DNA from: Gp6-AA40 sp035492455
GTDB taxonomy: Bacteria; Acidobacteriota; Vicinamibacteria; Vicinamibacterales; UBA2999
DNA: 64,000 nucleotides
Assembly (NCBI GenBank): GCA_035492455.1
Contig: DATJJE010000071.1
Span: forward strand, 198,991 to 262,990
Direction of reading: 5' to 3'
Part shown: piece after piece, positions 18,425 through 25,913 of the stretch
Numbering within the stretch: the stretch's first letter is position 1
Layout of the letters: each line of letters opens with the position of its first letter
Notes under the pieces: generated by a model
Told to the model about the DNA's origin: nothing
Database searches by the model: none
What the model saw: the letters and a program-made list of their open reading frames with translations, nothing else
Made by a program: the position numbers and the translations under genes

Positions 18425-19363
18425 TCAGTTTCCGTGTTCGGCCGTTCCAATATAGCGACTGAGGATGGAGCCGTACGCGTCAACGCGGCGATCGCGAAGA
18501 AACGGCCAGTTGCGGCGGACTGATTCGATCAGCGCCGGATCGCATTTCGCGACGATGATCTCCTCCTGTTCTCCCGCTTCGGCAACGTATCGACCGAAGG
18601 GATCGGCGATGAAGGAGTGACCGAAGAACGTGATTCCATTCGTGCCGGGTTCGTCCTCGTGCCCGATGCGATTCGGCGACGCGACGTAGACGCCGTTGGC
18701 GATTGCATGCGCGCGCTGAATGGTGCGCCATGCTTCTACCTGCGCGGCGCCCCATTCATCCTTTTCGGCCGGGTGCCAGCCGATGGCGGTAGGGTAGAAG
18801 AGCACCTGCGCGCCGAGCAGCGTCGTGATACGCGCGGCTTCCGGATACCACTGGTCCCAGCAGATCAGCACGCCGATGGTCGCGTAGCGCGTCTTCCACA
18901 CCTTGAATCCGTTGGCTTCGCCCTTCAATTCTCCGTGGTTGTCGAAGTGACCGTCGCCGGGTGTGAAGTAATACTTCTCGTAGAAGAGCGGATCGTCCGG
19001 AATATGCATCTTGCGATAGACGCCCAGCAGGGAACCGTCGGCGTCAATGACCGCGGCAGAATTGCGGTAGATGCCGGCCGTCTGCCGCTCGAAGATGGGA
19101 ACGACGATGACGACCTGCAGCTCGCGCGCGATCGCCTGCATGCGCTCAGTTGTCGGACCAGGGATCGGTTCGGCCAGGTCGAAGCGGTCGCACTGCTGTG
19201 CCTTGCAGAAATACGTCGCGTTGAATAGCTCCTTCAGGCAGAGAATCTGCGCGCCGCGGGCCGCCGCCTGCCGCACCAGCCGCTCCGCCCGCGCCACGTT
19301 TTCCGCGACATCGTCTGTTGCATGGTCCTGGATGATGCCGATGCTGAATGGGGTAGCCGCCAC
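18425..19363 (-). CDS. aguB: N-carbamoylputrescine amidase
   Basis: 312-residue member of the nitrilase/carbon-nitrogen hydrolase superfamily. The catalytic triad is visible: Glu in LCLKELFNATYF, Lys in VYRKMHIPDD and Cys in VLICWDQWYPEAAR. The CWDQWYPE motif and the sequence PLFYEKYYFTPGD are characteristic of AguB, which hydrolyses N-carbamoylputrescine to putrescine, CO2 and ammonia. It starts at GTG 19363 with no good Shine-Dalgarno; a TACCAT seven bases upstream could make the mRNA leaderless. Promoter region shared with the divergent thr/sulfur leader. Confidence 0.94.
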   Translation of the reverse strand: MAATPFSIGIIQDHATDDVAENVARAERLVRQAAARGAQILCLKELFNATYFCKAQQCDRFDLAEPIPGPTTERMQAIARELQVVIVVPIFERQTAGIYRNSAAVIDADGSLLGVYRKMHIPDDPLFYEKYYFTPGDGHFDNHGELKGEANGFKVWKTRYATIGVLICWDQWYPEAARITTLLGAQVLFYPTAIGWHPAEKDEWGAAQVEAWRTIQRAHAIANGVYVASPNRIGHEDEPGTNGITFFGHSFIADPFGRYVAEAGEQEEIIVAKCDPALIESVRRNWPFLRDRRVDAYGSILSRYIGTAEHGN

Positions 19364-19370
19364 AACTGTT

Positions 19371-19376
19371 ATGGTA
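19371..19376 (-). promoter_or_regulatory. Candidate -10 element of aguB (leaderless)
   Basis: On the minus strand TACCAT is followed by seven bases and then the aguB GTG. It overlaps the opposite-strand TATGAT of the sulfur leader. The same TACCAT stands eight bases before the OPT transporter gene (37939-37944). Confidence 0.4.
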
Positions 19377-19380
19377 TGAT
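19372..19380 (+). promoter_or_regulatory. Extended -10 promoter of the Cys-leader/thr-sulfur operon
   Basis: TGG-TATGAT: a TGn extension directly before a good -10 hexamer at 19375-19380, with no convincing -35 box. The expected transcription start (7-8 bases downstream, 19387-19388) coincides with the ATG of the leader peptide, implying a leaderless transcript. Confidence 0.6.
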
Positions 19381-19387
19381 TTTCCGA

Positions 19388-19498
19388 ATGTTTTCAGGTT
19401 CTTCGCCGGTTTTGGGCCTGATTCGACCGGTTCCGCGTGCCTGCGCGTGTATCTGCATGTGTAGCGCCCTGGCCTGCGTGACCTGGTCGATGGCCTAA
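19388..19498 (+). CDS. Cysteine-rich leader peptide of a transcription attenuator
   Basis: 36 residues ending at TAA 19496. The second half contains ACACICMCSALAC: five cysteine codons at 19442, 19448, 19454, 19460 and 19475. The peptide is short, has no fold-like sequence, probably begins at the first base of the mRNA (no Shine-Dalgarno; -10 at 19375-19380), and is followed 30 bases later by a strong intrinsic terminator. Downstream lie thrB, thrC, siroheme synthase and sulfite/nitrite reductase. Ribosome stalling at the Cys codons when Cys-tRNA is scarce would be expected to prevent termination. Cysteine-responsive polycysteine leaders, also leaderless, are known from mycobacteria; this one is inferred. 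Confidence 0.75.
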   Translation: MFSGSSPVLGLIRPVPRACACICMCSALACVTWSMA

Positions 19499-19551
19499 CG
19501 GATCCCGACAGGAACCCGAACATCACCAGGCCCGCCGACCAGTCAGGTTCC
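19482..19551 (+). promoter_or_regulatory. Candidate antiterminator pairings of the Cys attenuator
   Basis: cctggt (19482-19487, just after the last Cys codon) is complementary to accagg (19525-19530), which contains part of the 5' arm of the terminator. ggcctg (19471-19476) can pair with caggcc (19527-19532), and ggaacc (19511-19516) with ggttcc (19546-19551). Each competes with the terminator stem. A ribosome paused at the Cys codons leaves 19482-19487 free; one that reaches the stop codon covers it. Confidence 0.5.
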
Positions 19552-19565
19552 GGCGGGCCTTTTTA
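19528..19565 (+). terminator. Intrinsic terminator of the attenuator
   Basis: Perfect 10-bp GC-rich stem aggcccgccg (19528-19537) / cggcgggcct (19551-19560), 13-base loop, then a T-tract (19560-19564). It lies between the leader peptide and thrB rather than at an operon end. Confidence 0.88.
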
Positions 19566-19578
19566 GTTTCTACAGGAT

Positions 19579-19617
19579 GATTAGTGATTTGTGGTTAGTG
19601 ATGTGAAATCACTAATC
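19579..19617. repeat. 12-bp perfect inverted repeat (gattagtgattt)
   Basis: gattagtgattt (19579-19590) and aaatcactaatc (19606-19617) are exact reverse complements around a 15-base loop, between the attenuator and thrB. Related gattagcgattt and aatcactaatcgc units occur at 25196-25262 after the same operon. Confidence 0.7.
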
Positions 19618-19635
19618 GCCAATCGCAAATCGCGA

Positions 19636-20532
19636 ATGAGTAACGAAGTACTTGTCCCCGGCTCGACCGCCAATCTCGGCGGTGGGTTTGACACGCTCGG
19701 CGTGGCGGTTCAGCTCTACCTGCGCGCGCGTATCGTCGACGTCAGGTATGACGGCGGTGCGCGGCTCGAAGTGGTAAGCAGCCGGCCGGCAGTGCGAGGA
19801 ACCAACGCCGTCGAACGTGCCTTTGCGGCGATCGCCAGGCAGGCCGAAGGTGCGGTGCCGACCGTGTTCGCCGAGATCGACAGTGACATTCCGCTCGCCG
19901 CAGGTCTTGGCAGCAGCGCGGCGGCGTCGGTTGCGGGACTGCGGATATTCGAGCACGTCACCGGCCCATTGCCGGAGCAGACGCTGCTGGCGATTGCAAC
20001 GGCGCTTGAAGGGCACGCCGACAATGCGGCTCCCGCGTTATACGGTGGGATGACATCGGTGGTCGAAAGCGATGATGCGGAACCCCGTGCGCTTCGATGG
20101 CAGTGGCCTGATGACTTGCGGTTCGTGATTGCCACGCCGCACACCGGCCTGGCGACGAAGAAAGCGCGTGCGGCGCTGTCGCCAACGATTTCACGCAAAG
20201 ACGCCGTGTTCAACCTGCAGCGCGTGCTCTCGCTGGTGCATGCACTGCAGAACGGCGAGTACGACCGCCTTCGCGAGGCGTTGCAGGATCGCTGGCATCA
20301 GCCGGCACGCGCCGCGCTGGTGCCGCACCTGGGAGCCGTGCTCGCCGTCAACGACCCCGATGTGCTCGGTGCCTACCTGTCAGGCGCGGGGCCGTCCGTT
20401 GCTGTGCTCGCGCGCCGCGACTTCGCTCGCGTCGAACGGCTGCTCGCATCGACCTGCGAAGCCGCCGGAACTCCAGTTACGGTGCGGACGCTTGCCGCGC
20501 ACCACAGTTCAAACGTGTTGAGGATTGCATGA
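19636..20532 (+). CDS. thrB: Homoserine kinase
   Basis: 298-residue GHMP kinase that phosphorylates homoserine to O-phosphohomoserine. It has the N-terminal VPGSTANLGGGFDTLGVA, the GHMP ATP-loop IPLAAGLGSSAAASVAG and the C-terminal SGAGPSVAVLARR. ATG 19636 gives the standard N-terminus; the upstream frame lies in a repeat. It overlaps thrC by four bases (ATGA). O-phosphohomoserine feeds threonine synthase next door. First enzyme gene after the Cys attenuator. Confidence 0.94.
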   Translation: MSNEVLVPGSTANLGGGFDTLGVAVQLYLRARIVDVRYDGGARLEVVSSRPAVRGTNAVERAFAAIARQAEGAVPTVFAEIDSDIPLAAGLGSSAAASVAGLRIFEHVTGPLPEQTLLAIATALEGHADNAAPALYGGMTSVVESDDAEPRALRWQWPDDLRFVIATPHTGLATKKARAALSPTISRKDAVFNLQRVLSLVHALQNGEYDRLREALQDRWHQPARAALVPHLGAVLAVNDPDVLGAYLSGAGPSVAVLARRDFARVERLLASTCEAAGTPVTVRTLAAHHSSNVLRIA

Positions 20533-21776
20533 ATTTCGTCTCAGGACTGACGTGTCACCTCTGTGGCGCCACGTATCCGGCACAGGCGCTCTGGGTGTGC
20601 TCCGAATGCCTGGGTCCCCTCGAAGTCACCTACGACTACGCCGCAGTGAAGAAGGCGATCAGTCGCGAGAAGATCGAATCGCGTCCACGGTCGCTCTGGC
20701 GATATCTCGAGCTGCTGCCGGTTGAATCCCCTCGCACCGGGTTCAACTCCGGCTTCACGCCGCTGGTGAAGGCCGATCGCCTCGCGCGTGAGCTTGGCAT
20801 CTCCGAGCTCTATATCAAGGACGACTCCGTCAACCATCCGACCTTCTCGTACAAGGATCGCGTCGTCTCCGTGGCCGCCACGCGCAATGTGGAGCTTGGG
20901 TTTCCGGTATTCGGCTGCGCCTCGACCGGCAACCTGGCGAACAGCGTTTCCGCACACGCTGCGCGGCTCGGCCTCTGCTGCTACGTGTTCATTCCAAGCG
21001 ATCTCGAACCAAACAAGATTCTGGGCTCGGCGATCTACGGACCGCACGTCGTCGCGGTAGACGGCAATTACGACGACGTGAACCGGCTATGCACGCAGAT
21101 CGCGGATCGATACGGATGGGGCTTCGCGAACATCAACCTCCGCAGCTACTACGCGGAGGGCGCGAAGACCATGGGATTCGAGATCGCGGAGCAGCTCGGA
21201 TGGCGCTTGCCCGATCACCTCGTGTCGCCCGTGGCGGGGGGGACACTCCTGCCGCGCATTTTCAAAGGGCTGCGCGAATTCCGCGAGGTCGGTCTCGTCG
21301 AGGGCAAGTTGCCGCGCATTCACGCGGCGCAGCCGTCGGGATCCGCACCTGTCATTCGAGCGCTCGAGTCAGGCGCCGAGTTCCCCGATCCCGTCAAGCC
21401 GAACACGATTGCCAAGTCGCTGGCCATCGGAAACCCGGCGGACGGATTCCAGGTTGTCCGAGTCGTGAAGGAGACCGGTGGCAGCGGCGCCATGGTGAGC
21501 GACGAGGAAATTTTGGACGGTATCCAGCTGCTGGCGCGCACCGAAGGGATCTTCACCGAGCCCGCCGGCGGAACGACGCTGGCGGCCACGTGCAAGCTGA
21601 TCGAGCGCGGCGTCATCAAACCGAACGAATCGGTCGTCGTCTGCATCACCGGCAATGGCTACAAGACGGCTGAAGTGGTTCGCGACCGCGTCGCCGAGCC
21701 GACACATATCGGCCGCTCGCTGGCTGACTTCGACCGCGTCATTGGATCCAGCTTGAAGGTTCCCGCGTCCGTATGA
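20529..21776 (+). CDS. thrC: Threonine synthase
   Basis: 415 residues, PLP fold type II. An N-terminal zinc-ribbon-like segment (TCHLCGATYPAQ and VCSECLGPLEV) precedes the catalytic domain, with the PLP lysine in NHPTFSYKDRVVSVA and the phosphate loop in FGCASTGNLANSV. It converts O-phosphohomoserine to threonine. Overlaps both neighbours by four bases (ATGA at each end), indicating tight translational coupling with thrB and the siroheme synthase gene. Cysteate synthase is a related family, but the neighbouring thrB supports threonine synthase. Confidence 0.92.
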   Translation: MNFVSGLTCHLCGATYPAQALWVCSECLGPLEVTYDYAAVKKAISREKIESRPRSLWRYLELLPVESPRTGFNSGFTPLVKADRLARELGISELYIKDDSVNHPTFSYKDRVVSVAATRNVELGFPVFGCASTGNLANSVSAHAARLGLCCYVFIPSDLEPNKILGSAIYGPHVVAVDGNYDDVNRLCTQIADRYGWGFANINLRSYYAEGAKTMGFEIAEQLGWRLPDHLVSPVAGGTLLPRIFKGLREFREVGLVEGKLPRIHAAQPSGSAPVIRALESGAEFPDPVKPNTIAKSLAIGNPADGFQVVRVVKETGGSGAMVSDEEILDGIQLLARTEGIFTEPAGGTTLAATCKLIERGVIKPNESVVVCITGNGYKTAEVVRDRVAEPTHIGRSLADFDRVIGSSLKVPASV

Positions 21777-23107
21777 GCGTCATGTTTCCAGCGTTCCTCG
21801 ATCTGAACGGACGCAAAGCTGTCGTCGCGGGCGGTGGGCCCGTGGCCGCCGCCAAGATCGAATCGCTGCTCGCCGCCGGCGCTCGCGTCACGGTCGTTGC
21901 GCCGGCCATTCGCCCGGAAATCGAGCAAATGGACGTGGAAATCGTGCGTCGCGAATTCCGCGAGGCGGATCTTGATGGCGCCTGGTGGGTCGTGGCAGCG
22001 GCGCCAGCGGAGGTCAATCGGCAGGTGAGCGCGGCGGCCGAGCAGCGGCGCATCTTCGTCAACGCGGTCGATGATCCGCGACATGCCAGCGCCTATCTGG
22101 GCGGAGTGGTGCGGCGAGATGGCGTCACGATTGCGATTTCAACCGACGGTCGCGCGCCAGCGCTGGCGGGTCTGCTGCGCGAAGCGTTCGACGCGTTCCT
22201 GCCGCGCGAAATCGACGCGTGGCTGAAAACATCGGACCGGGCGCGCCGCCTGTGGAAATCACAGCGCACGTCAATGACGGAACGGCGTCCGCAGCTTCTC
22301 GCGATGCTGAATCGCCTCTACGAACCACGGATCCGCGATCCCCGATCCCGGATCCGCGCACAAGTAGCGCTGGTCGGTGCGGGCCCCGGCAATCCGGATT
22401 TGTGGACGCAGCGCGCGATTGATTACCTGCGACATGCCGATCTTGTTCTCTACGATGCGCTGATCGACGCGGCGGCCTTGCGCGATTTCACGGATGCCCA
22501 GTGCTTTTGTGTGGGCAAGCGCGCCGGACGCGAGAGCGTGCGGCAGGAAACGATTCATCGGCTGATGATTCGCGCCGCTAGGCAGCGGAAACGCGTGGTT
22601 CGGCTGAAAGGCGGCGACCCGTTCGTCTTTGGCCGCGGCGCCGAGGAAGCCATCGCTCTGGCGGACGCCGGCATTCCCTTCGAGGTGGTGCCGGGCCTCA
22701 GTTCGGCGATCGCCGCGCCCGAGCTCGCCGGCATTCCCGTGACGCATCGCGGCTCCGCATCGGGCTTTCTCGTGCTCTCGGGGCACGCCACGGAGGCATT
22801 CGATAACGGTCTACGGGCAGTGCAGCCGAATGCGGTCTCGCTCGTCATGCTCATGGGGCTCAACAATCGCGGCGAGCTCGCGGAGAAGTTGATCGCGCGC
22901 GGCTGGCATGCCGCAACACCCGCAGCCATCGTCTGCGGCGCCTCAACGCGGGAAGAATGGATTTGGACTGGCACCATCGCGGAGCTCGCGGCGACCGAAC
23001 CGCCCGCGGCTGTCGCGGGTGTCGTGGTGGTGGGTGATGTCGTTCGCGTCCGCGGGCGGCTGGTGGCAGCGGAAGAACAGAAGGTGATGTATGGCCGCAA
23101 TCGATGA
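21773..23107 (+). CDS. cysG: Siroheme synthase (precorrin-2 dehydrogenase / uroporphyrinogen-III methyltransferase)
   Basis: 444 residues, like the 457-residue E. coli CysG. The N-terminal part (about 1-190) has the NAD-binding loop VAGGGPVAAAKIESLLAAG of the dehydrogenase/ferrochelatase. The C-terminal part is SUMT, starting VALVGAGPGNPDLWTQRA and continuing through RLKGGDPFVFGRGAEE and VVPGLSSAIAAP. It makes siroheme, the cofactor of the reductase encoded next. The linker between the halves is encoded by a short repeat (22328-22358). ATG overlaps thrC by four bases, and its end overlaps the reductase start by 17 bases. Confidence 0.92.
   Translation: MSVMFPAFLDLNGRKAVVAGGGPVAAAKIESLLAAGARVTVVAPAIRPEIEQMDVEIVRREFREADLDGAWWVVAAAPAEVNRQVSAAAEQRRIFVNAVDDPRHASAYLGGVVRRDGVTIAISTDGRAPALAGLLREAFDAFLPREIDAWLKTSDRARRLWKSQRTSMTERRPQLLAMLNRLYEPRIRDPRSRIRAQVALVGAGPGNPDLWTQRAIDYLRHADLVLYDALIDAAALRDFTDAQCFCVGKRAGRESVRQETIHRLMIRAARQRKRVVRLKGGDPFVFGRGAEEAIALADAGIPFEVVPGLSSAIAAPELAGIPVTHRGSASGFLVLSGHATEAFDNGLRAVQPNAVSLVMLMGLNNRGELAEKLIARGWHAATPAAIVCGASTREEWIWTGTIAELAATEPPAAVAGVVVVGDVVRVRGRLVAAEEQKVMYGRNR
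22328..22358. repeat. Direct repeat cggatccgcg in the cysG linker
   Basis: cggatccgcg occurs at 22328-22337 and again at 22349-22358 with a gatcccc/gatccc run between. It encodes RIRDPRSRIRA, the junction between the two catalytic halves. Confidence 0.55.
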
Positions 23108-24920
23108 CACACGGACGTTAGGGCGTGCGCGCCTCGACTTCGCGAGCGAGCACGACATCGACGAATTCGTCGAGACCCTCCGCCGGTTCGAGAGCGGCGA
23201 GATGCCTGCCGACCAGTGGCGCCGCTTCCGTCTCGTGCGCGGCACCTACGGCCAGCGTCAGGACGGCGTGCAGATGCTCCGCGTCAAGGCGCCGCAGGGC
23301 GTCGTCTCCGCGTCGCAGATGCGCGCGTTCGCCGGCGTGGCGTCGCGCTACTCGCGCGGCTTCTGCCACATCACCACGCGCCAGAACATCCAGTTCCACT
23401 TCGTCCTGCTGAAGAACGTCGAGGCGGCGATGCGTGAGCTCGCCGACGAGGGCCTGACGACGCGCGAAGCCTGCGGCAACTCGGTTCGCAACATCACCGG
23501 GTGCCCGTACTCGGGAACGTCCGAAGACGAGATCTTCGATCCGTCGCCGTTTGCCGAGGCAACCACGCGTTATTTCCTGCGGCATCCGCTCAGCGGCGCG
23601 CTGCCGCGCAAGTTCAAGATCGCGTTCGAAGGGTGCGCGGTCGATCACGCCTGCACGTCGATTAATGACATCGGCTTCCGGGGGCGTATCGTCGACGGAC
23701 GAAAAGGCTGGAAGATGACCGTCGCCGGCGGCACCTCGATCCTGCCGGTGAGCGGCTATGTCCTCTACGACTTCCTTCCGGTCGAGGACATGCTGAACGC
23801 GGCTGAAGCGATCGTGCGCGTGTTCCACAAGTACGGCGACTATAAGCATCCGCAGCGTAACCGCATCAAGTTCGTGGTGCGGCAGATGGGATGGGACGCG
23901 TTCCGCGCAAAGTTCGAAGAGGAACTGGAAGGATTCCGGCGTGAAGGTGGCGCGCGGCTGCCCTTCGATCCCGAGAGGGTCAACGCCGAAGGCGCGCCCG
24001 ACTGGGAGCCCGCCGCACCGCCGACCCTGCAGCACGTCGCCGCGATGGCGTCCACGCCGATGCGCGGCCCGGGAATTCATCCTGGCACTGTCCGGCTTCA
24101 ACCGCTGTCTGACACGTACCTGCGCTGGTTGAACCGCAACATTTCGCGTCAACGACAGGCCGCTTATTACCACGTGCTCGTTCGTCTGCCGCTTGGTGAC
24201 TTCACCGCGGGCCAGATGCGTGTGCTCGCGGATCTTTCCGAAGCGTATGCCGATGCGACGATGCGCCTGACGGTGGAGCAGAACGTGCTCTTCAAATGGG
24301 TGAAGAAGGAGTCGCTCGAGCCGCTCTATCAGCGGCTTGCGGCCGCCGGTCTCGGGGAACCTGATGCGCTCACGTTGAGCGATGTCGTCAGCTGCCCCGG
24401 CGCCGAGTCGTGCCGTCTTGCCGTGACGCAGTCGCGCGGACTCGGCCGCGTCCTCACGGAGTACTTCAGCGCGCGTCCCGACCTGGTCGACGTCGTACCA
24501 TCCGGGAACATCCGCATCAGCGGCTGCCCGAACGGATGCGGACAGCATCACATCGGGTCGCTTGGCTTCCAGGGCAGTGTGCGCAAGGTAGGTGGGAAAG
24601 CGGTCCCACAATACTTCGTGCTGGTCGGCGGCGGCGTCACGAACGAAGGCGCGCACTTCGGAAAGGTGGTCGCGAAGATTCCGGCGCGCCGCATTGCCGA
24701 AGCCGCAGGCCGGCTTGTTGAGCTCTATCGCGAGCAGCGGCAGAGCGAGTCCGAAGATCTCGGCGCGTTCTACCGCCGGGTCGCGCCGTCGGTCGCATCA
24801 GATCGGCTGAAGGATCTGGTCGAGCTGAATGCGAATGACAGCACGCCGGACGATTTCATCGATCTCGGCGAAAGCCAGGCATTCGATCCTGTCGTCATGG
24901 ACGGGGAGTGTTCAGCGTAG
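23091..24920 (+). CDS. Siroheme-dependent sulfite/nitrite reductase (ferredoxin type)
   Basis: 609 residues with two nitrite/sulfite reductase half-domains repeated in tandem (ferredoxin-like half plus 4Fe-4S/siroheme half). The cluster ligands are SCPGAESCRLA and, about 40 residues on, GCPNGCGQHH, which together hold the 4Fe-4S cluster coupled to siroheme. The first half also keeps RNITGCPYSGT and CAVDHAC. It performs the six-electron reduction of sulfite to sulfide or nitrite to ammonium. The Cys leader upstream and cysG next to it favour assimilatory sulfite reduction, but sequence inspection alone does not exclude nitrite. Confidence 0.88.
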   Translation: MAAIDDTRTLGRARLDFASEHDIDEFVETLRRFESGEMPADQWRRFRLVRGTYGQRQDGVQMLRVKAPQGVVSASQMRAFAGVASRYSRGFCHITTRQNIQFHFVLLKNVEAAMRELADEGLTTREACGNSVRNITGCPYSGTSEDEIFDPSPFAEATTRYFLRHPLSGALPRKFKIAFEGCAVDHACTSINDIGFRGRIVDGRKGWKMTVAGGTSILPVSGYVLYDFLPVEDMLNAAEAIVRVFHKYGDYKHPQRNRIKFVVRQMGWDAFRAKFEEELEGFRREGGARLPFDPERVNAEGAPDWEPAAPPTLQHVAAMASTPMRGPGIHPGTVRLQPLSDTYLRWLNRNISRQRQAAYYHVLVRLPLGDFTAGQMRVLADLSEAYADATMRLTVEQNVLFKWVKKESLEPLYQRLAAAGLGEPDALTLSDVVSCPGAESCRLAVTQSRGLGRVLTEYFSARPDLVDVVPSGNIRISGCPNGCGQHHIGSLGFQGSVRKVGGKAVPQYFVLVGGGVTNEGAHFGKVVAKIPARRIAEAAGRLVELYREQRQSESEDLGAFYRRVAPSVASDRLKDLVELNANDSTPDDFIDLGESQAFDPVVMDGECSA

Positions 24921-24950
24921 CTTTTGCAGCATTTGCGGTTGGAGGATTCC

Positions 24951-25202
24951 ATGGCCGACCGCAGACGAGGTGAACTCAAGCAGCTGAAGAAAGATTCAAA
25001 CGCTCAGCGCGACATGCTGGATGAGCTGGGCTCGGAAATCACCCAGGATCGCAGCGAGCCGCAGTACCGCAACCCGAACCGCGATCAGGCCCGCGGTGAC
25101 TGGGACCGCAGCGGCCGCCGCACCGACGAAGGTCGCGCCCGCGATCTGCCGGTGGAAGGCGACGAAGGGCTGGGACCGGGCAGCAAGACCAATCGTGATT
25201 AG
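24951..25202 (+). CDS. Small hydrophilic hypothetical protein
   Basis: 83 residues beginning ATG 24951 behind a strong ggagga site (24941-24946). Extremely rich in D, E, R, Q and G, with no hydrophobic core (ADRRRGELKQLKK near the start, DRSGRRTDEGRARDLP in the middle), so it is probably disordered. It follows the reductase after 30 bases and may be the last gene of that operon or separately expressed. Family not recognised. Confidence 0.65.
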   Translation: MADRRRGELKQLKKDSNAQRDMLDELGSEITQDRSEPQYRNPNRDQARGDWDRSGRRTDEGRARDLPVEGDEGLGPGSKTNRD

Positions 25203-25262
25203 CGATTTGTGATCCGCATCGAAATCACTCATCACTAATCATGAATCACTAATCGCAAATCA
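25196..25262. repeat. Clustered gattagYgattt / aatcactaatc repeats
   Basis: Units gattagcgatttgtgat, aaatcactcatcactaatc, and aatcactaatcgcaaatc occupy the space between convergent genes and can fold on themselves. Same repeat type as 19579-19617. Confidence 0.6.
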
Positions 25263-25913
25263 GTCAGAATCCACCACGCCCTTGCGGATCGCCAGGAGCG
25301 CCAGCTCCAGGCGATTCGAGGCGCCGGTCTTGTCGAAGATGCTCGTCAGATGGTGCTTCACCGTCTGCAGGCTGATCTTCAGACGCTCGGCGATCTGCCG
25401 GTTGCTCTGTCCCTCGGCGATTGCCGAGACAATCTCCATCTCCCGCGGTGTCAGCTTGTAGGGCCGAGGCCGTTCGGCCGTTACGTGTTTCACCGCATGC
25501 GCGAGATCGTCGGCGACGTCGGCGCCGATGATGTACTTGCCGTCCATGACGCGGTGAATGCCTTCGATGAGCAGGCGGGTCGCCGATTCCTTCATCACCA
25601 CGCCGCGCGCGCCGAATTGAATTGCTTTCAGCAGATCAGACGGTTGAATGGCGGCCGTCAGGAGGATGATGCGCGGGCCTGTGTTGGCGAGCGAGGCGAG
25701 CGCCTCGACTCCTCCCATACGCGGCATGGCGACGTCGAGCAGCAGGATGTCCGGCTGCGAGTCGCGGGACATGCGGATGGCGTCGATCCCGTCGGCGGCT
25801 TCGGACACCACCTCGAAGCCGGGCTCGCTTTCAAGCAGGCGCTTCAGCCCGTCGCGAAAAATCTGGTGATCGTCTGCAATGGAGATCCGCACGTGGCGCG
25901 GCTGATCAGGCAT
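25260..25913 (-). CDS. NarL/FixJ-family response regulator
   Basis: 217 residues. Receiver domain with acidic pocket ISIADDHQIFRDG, phosphoacceptor Asp in ILLLDVAMPRMGG and Lys in VMKESATR. The C-terminal LuxR-type HTH reads KLTPREMEIVSAIAEGQSNRQIAERL and continues with SLQTVKHHLTSIFDK. It is the DNA-binding partner of the membrane kinase whose gene overlaps its start by eight bases. Targets unknown. Confidence 0.93.
   Translation of the reverse strand: MPDQPRHVRISIADDHQIFRDGLKRLLESEPGFEVVSEAADGIDAIRMSRDSQPDILLLDVAMPRMGGVEALASLANTGPRIILLTAAIQPSDLLKAIQFGARGVVMKESATRLLIEGIHRVMDGKYIIGADVADDLAHAVKHVTAERPRPYKLTPREMEIVSAIAEGQSNRQIAERLKISLQTVKHHLTSIFDKTGASNRLELALLAIRKGVVDSD

Noticed and set aside
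19146..19526. Minus-strand frame of 126 codons across the attenuator
   Set aside because: It is antisense to the leader and overlaps aguB in another frame; composition is that of a shadow.
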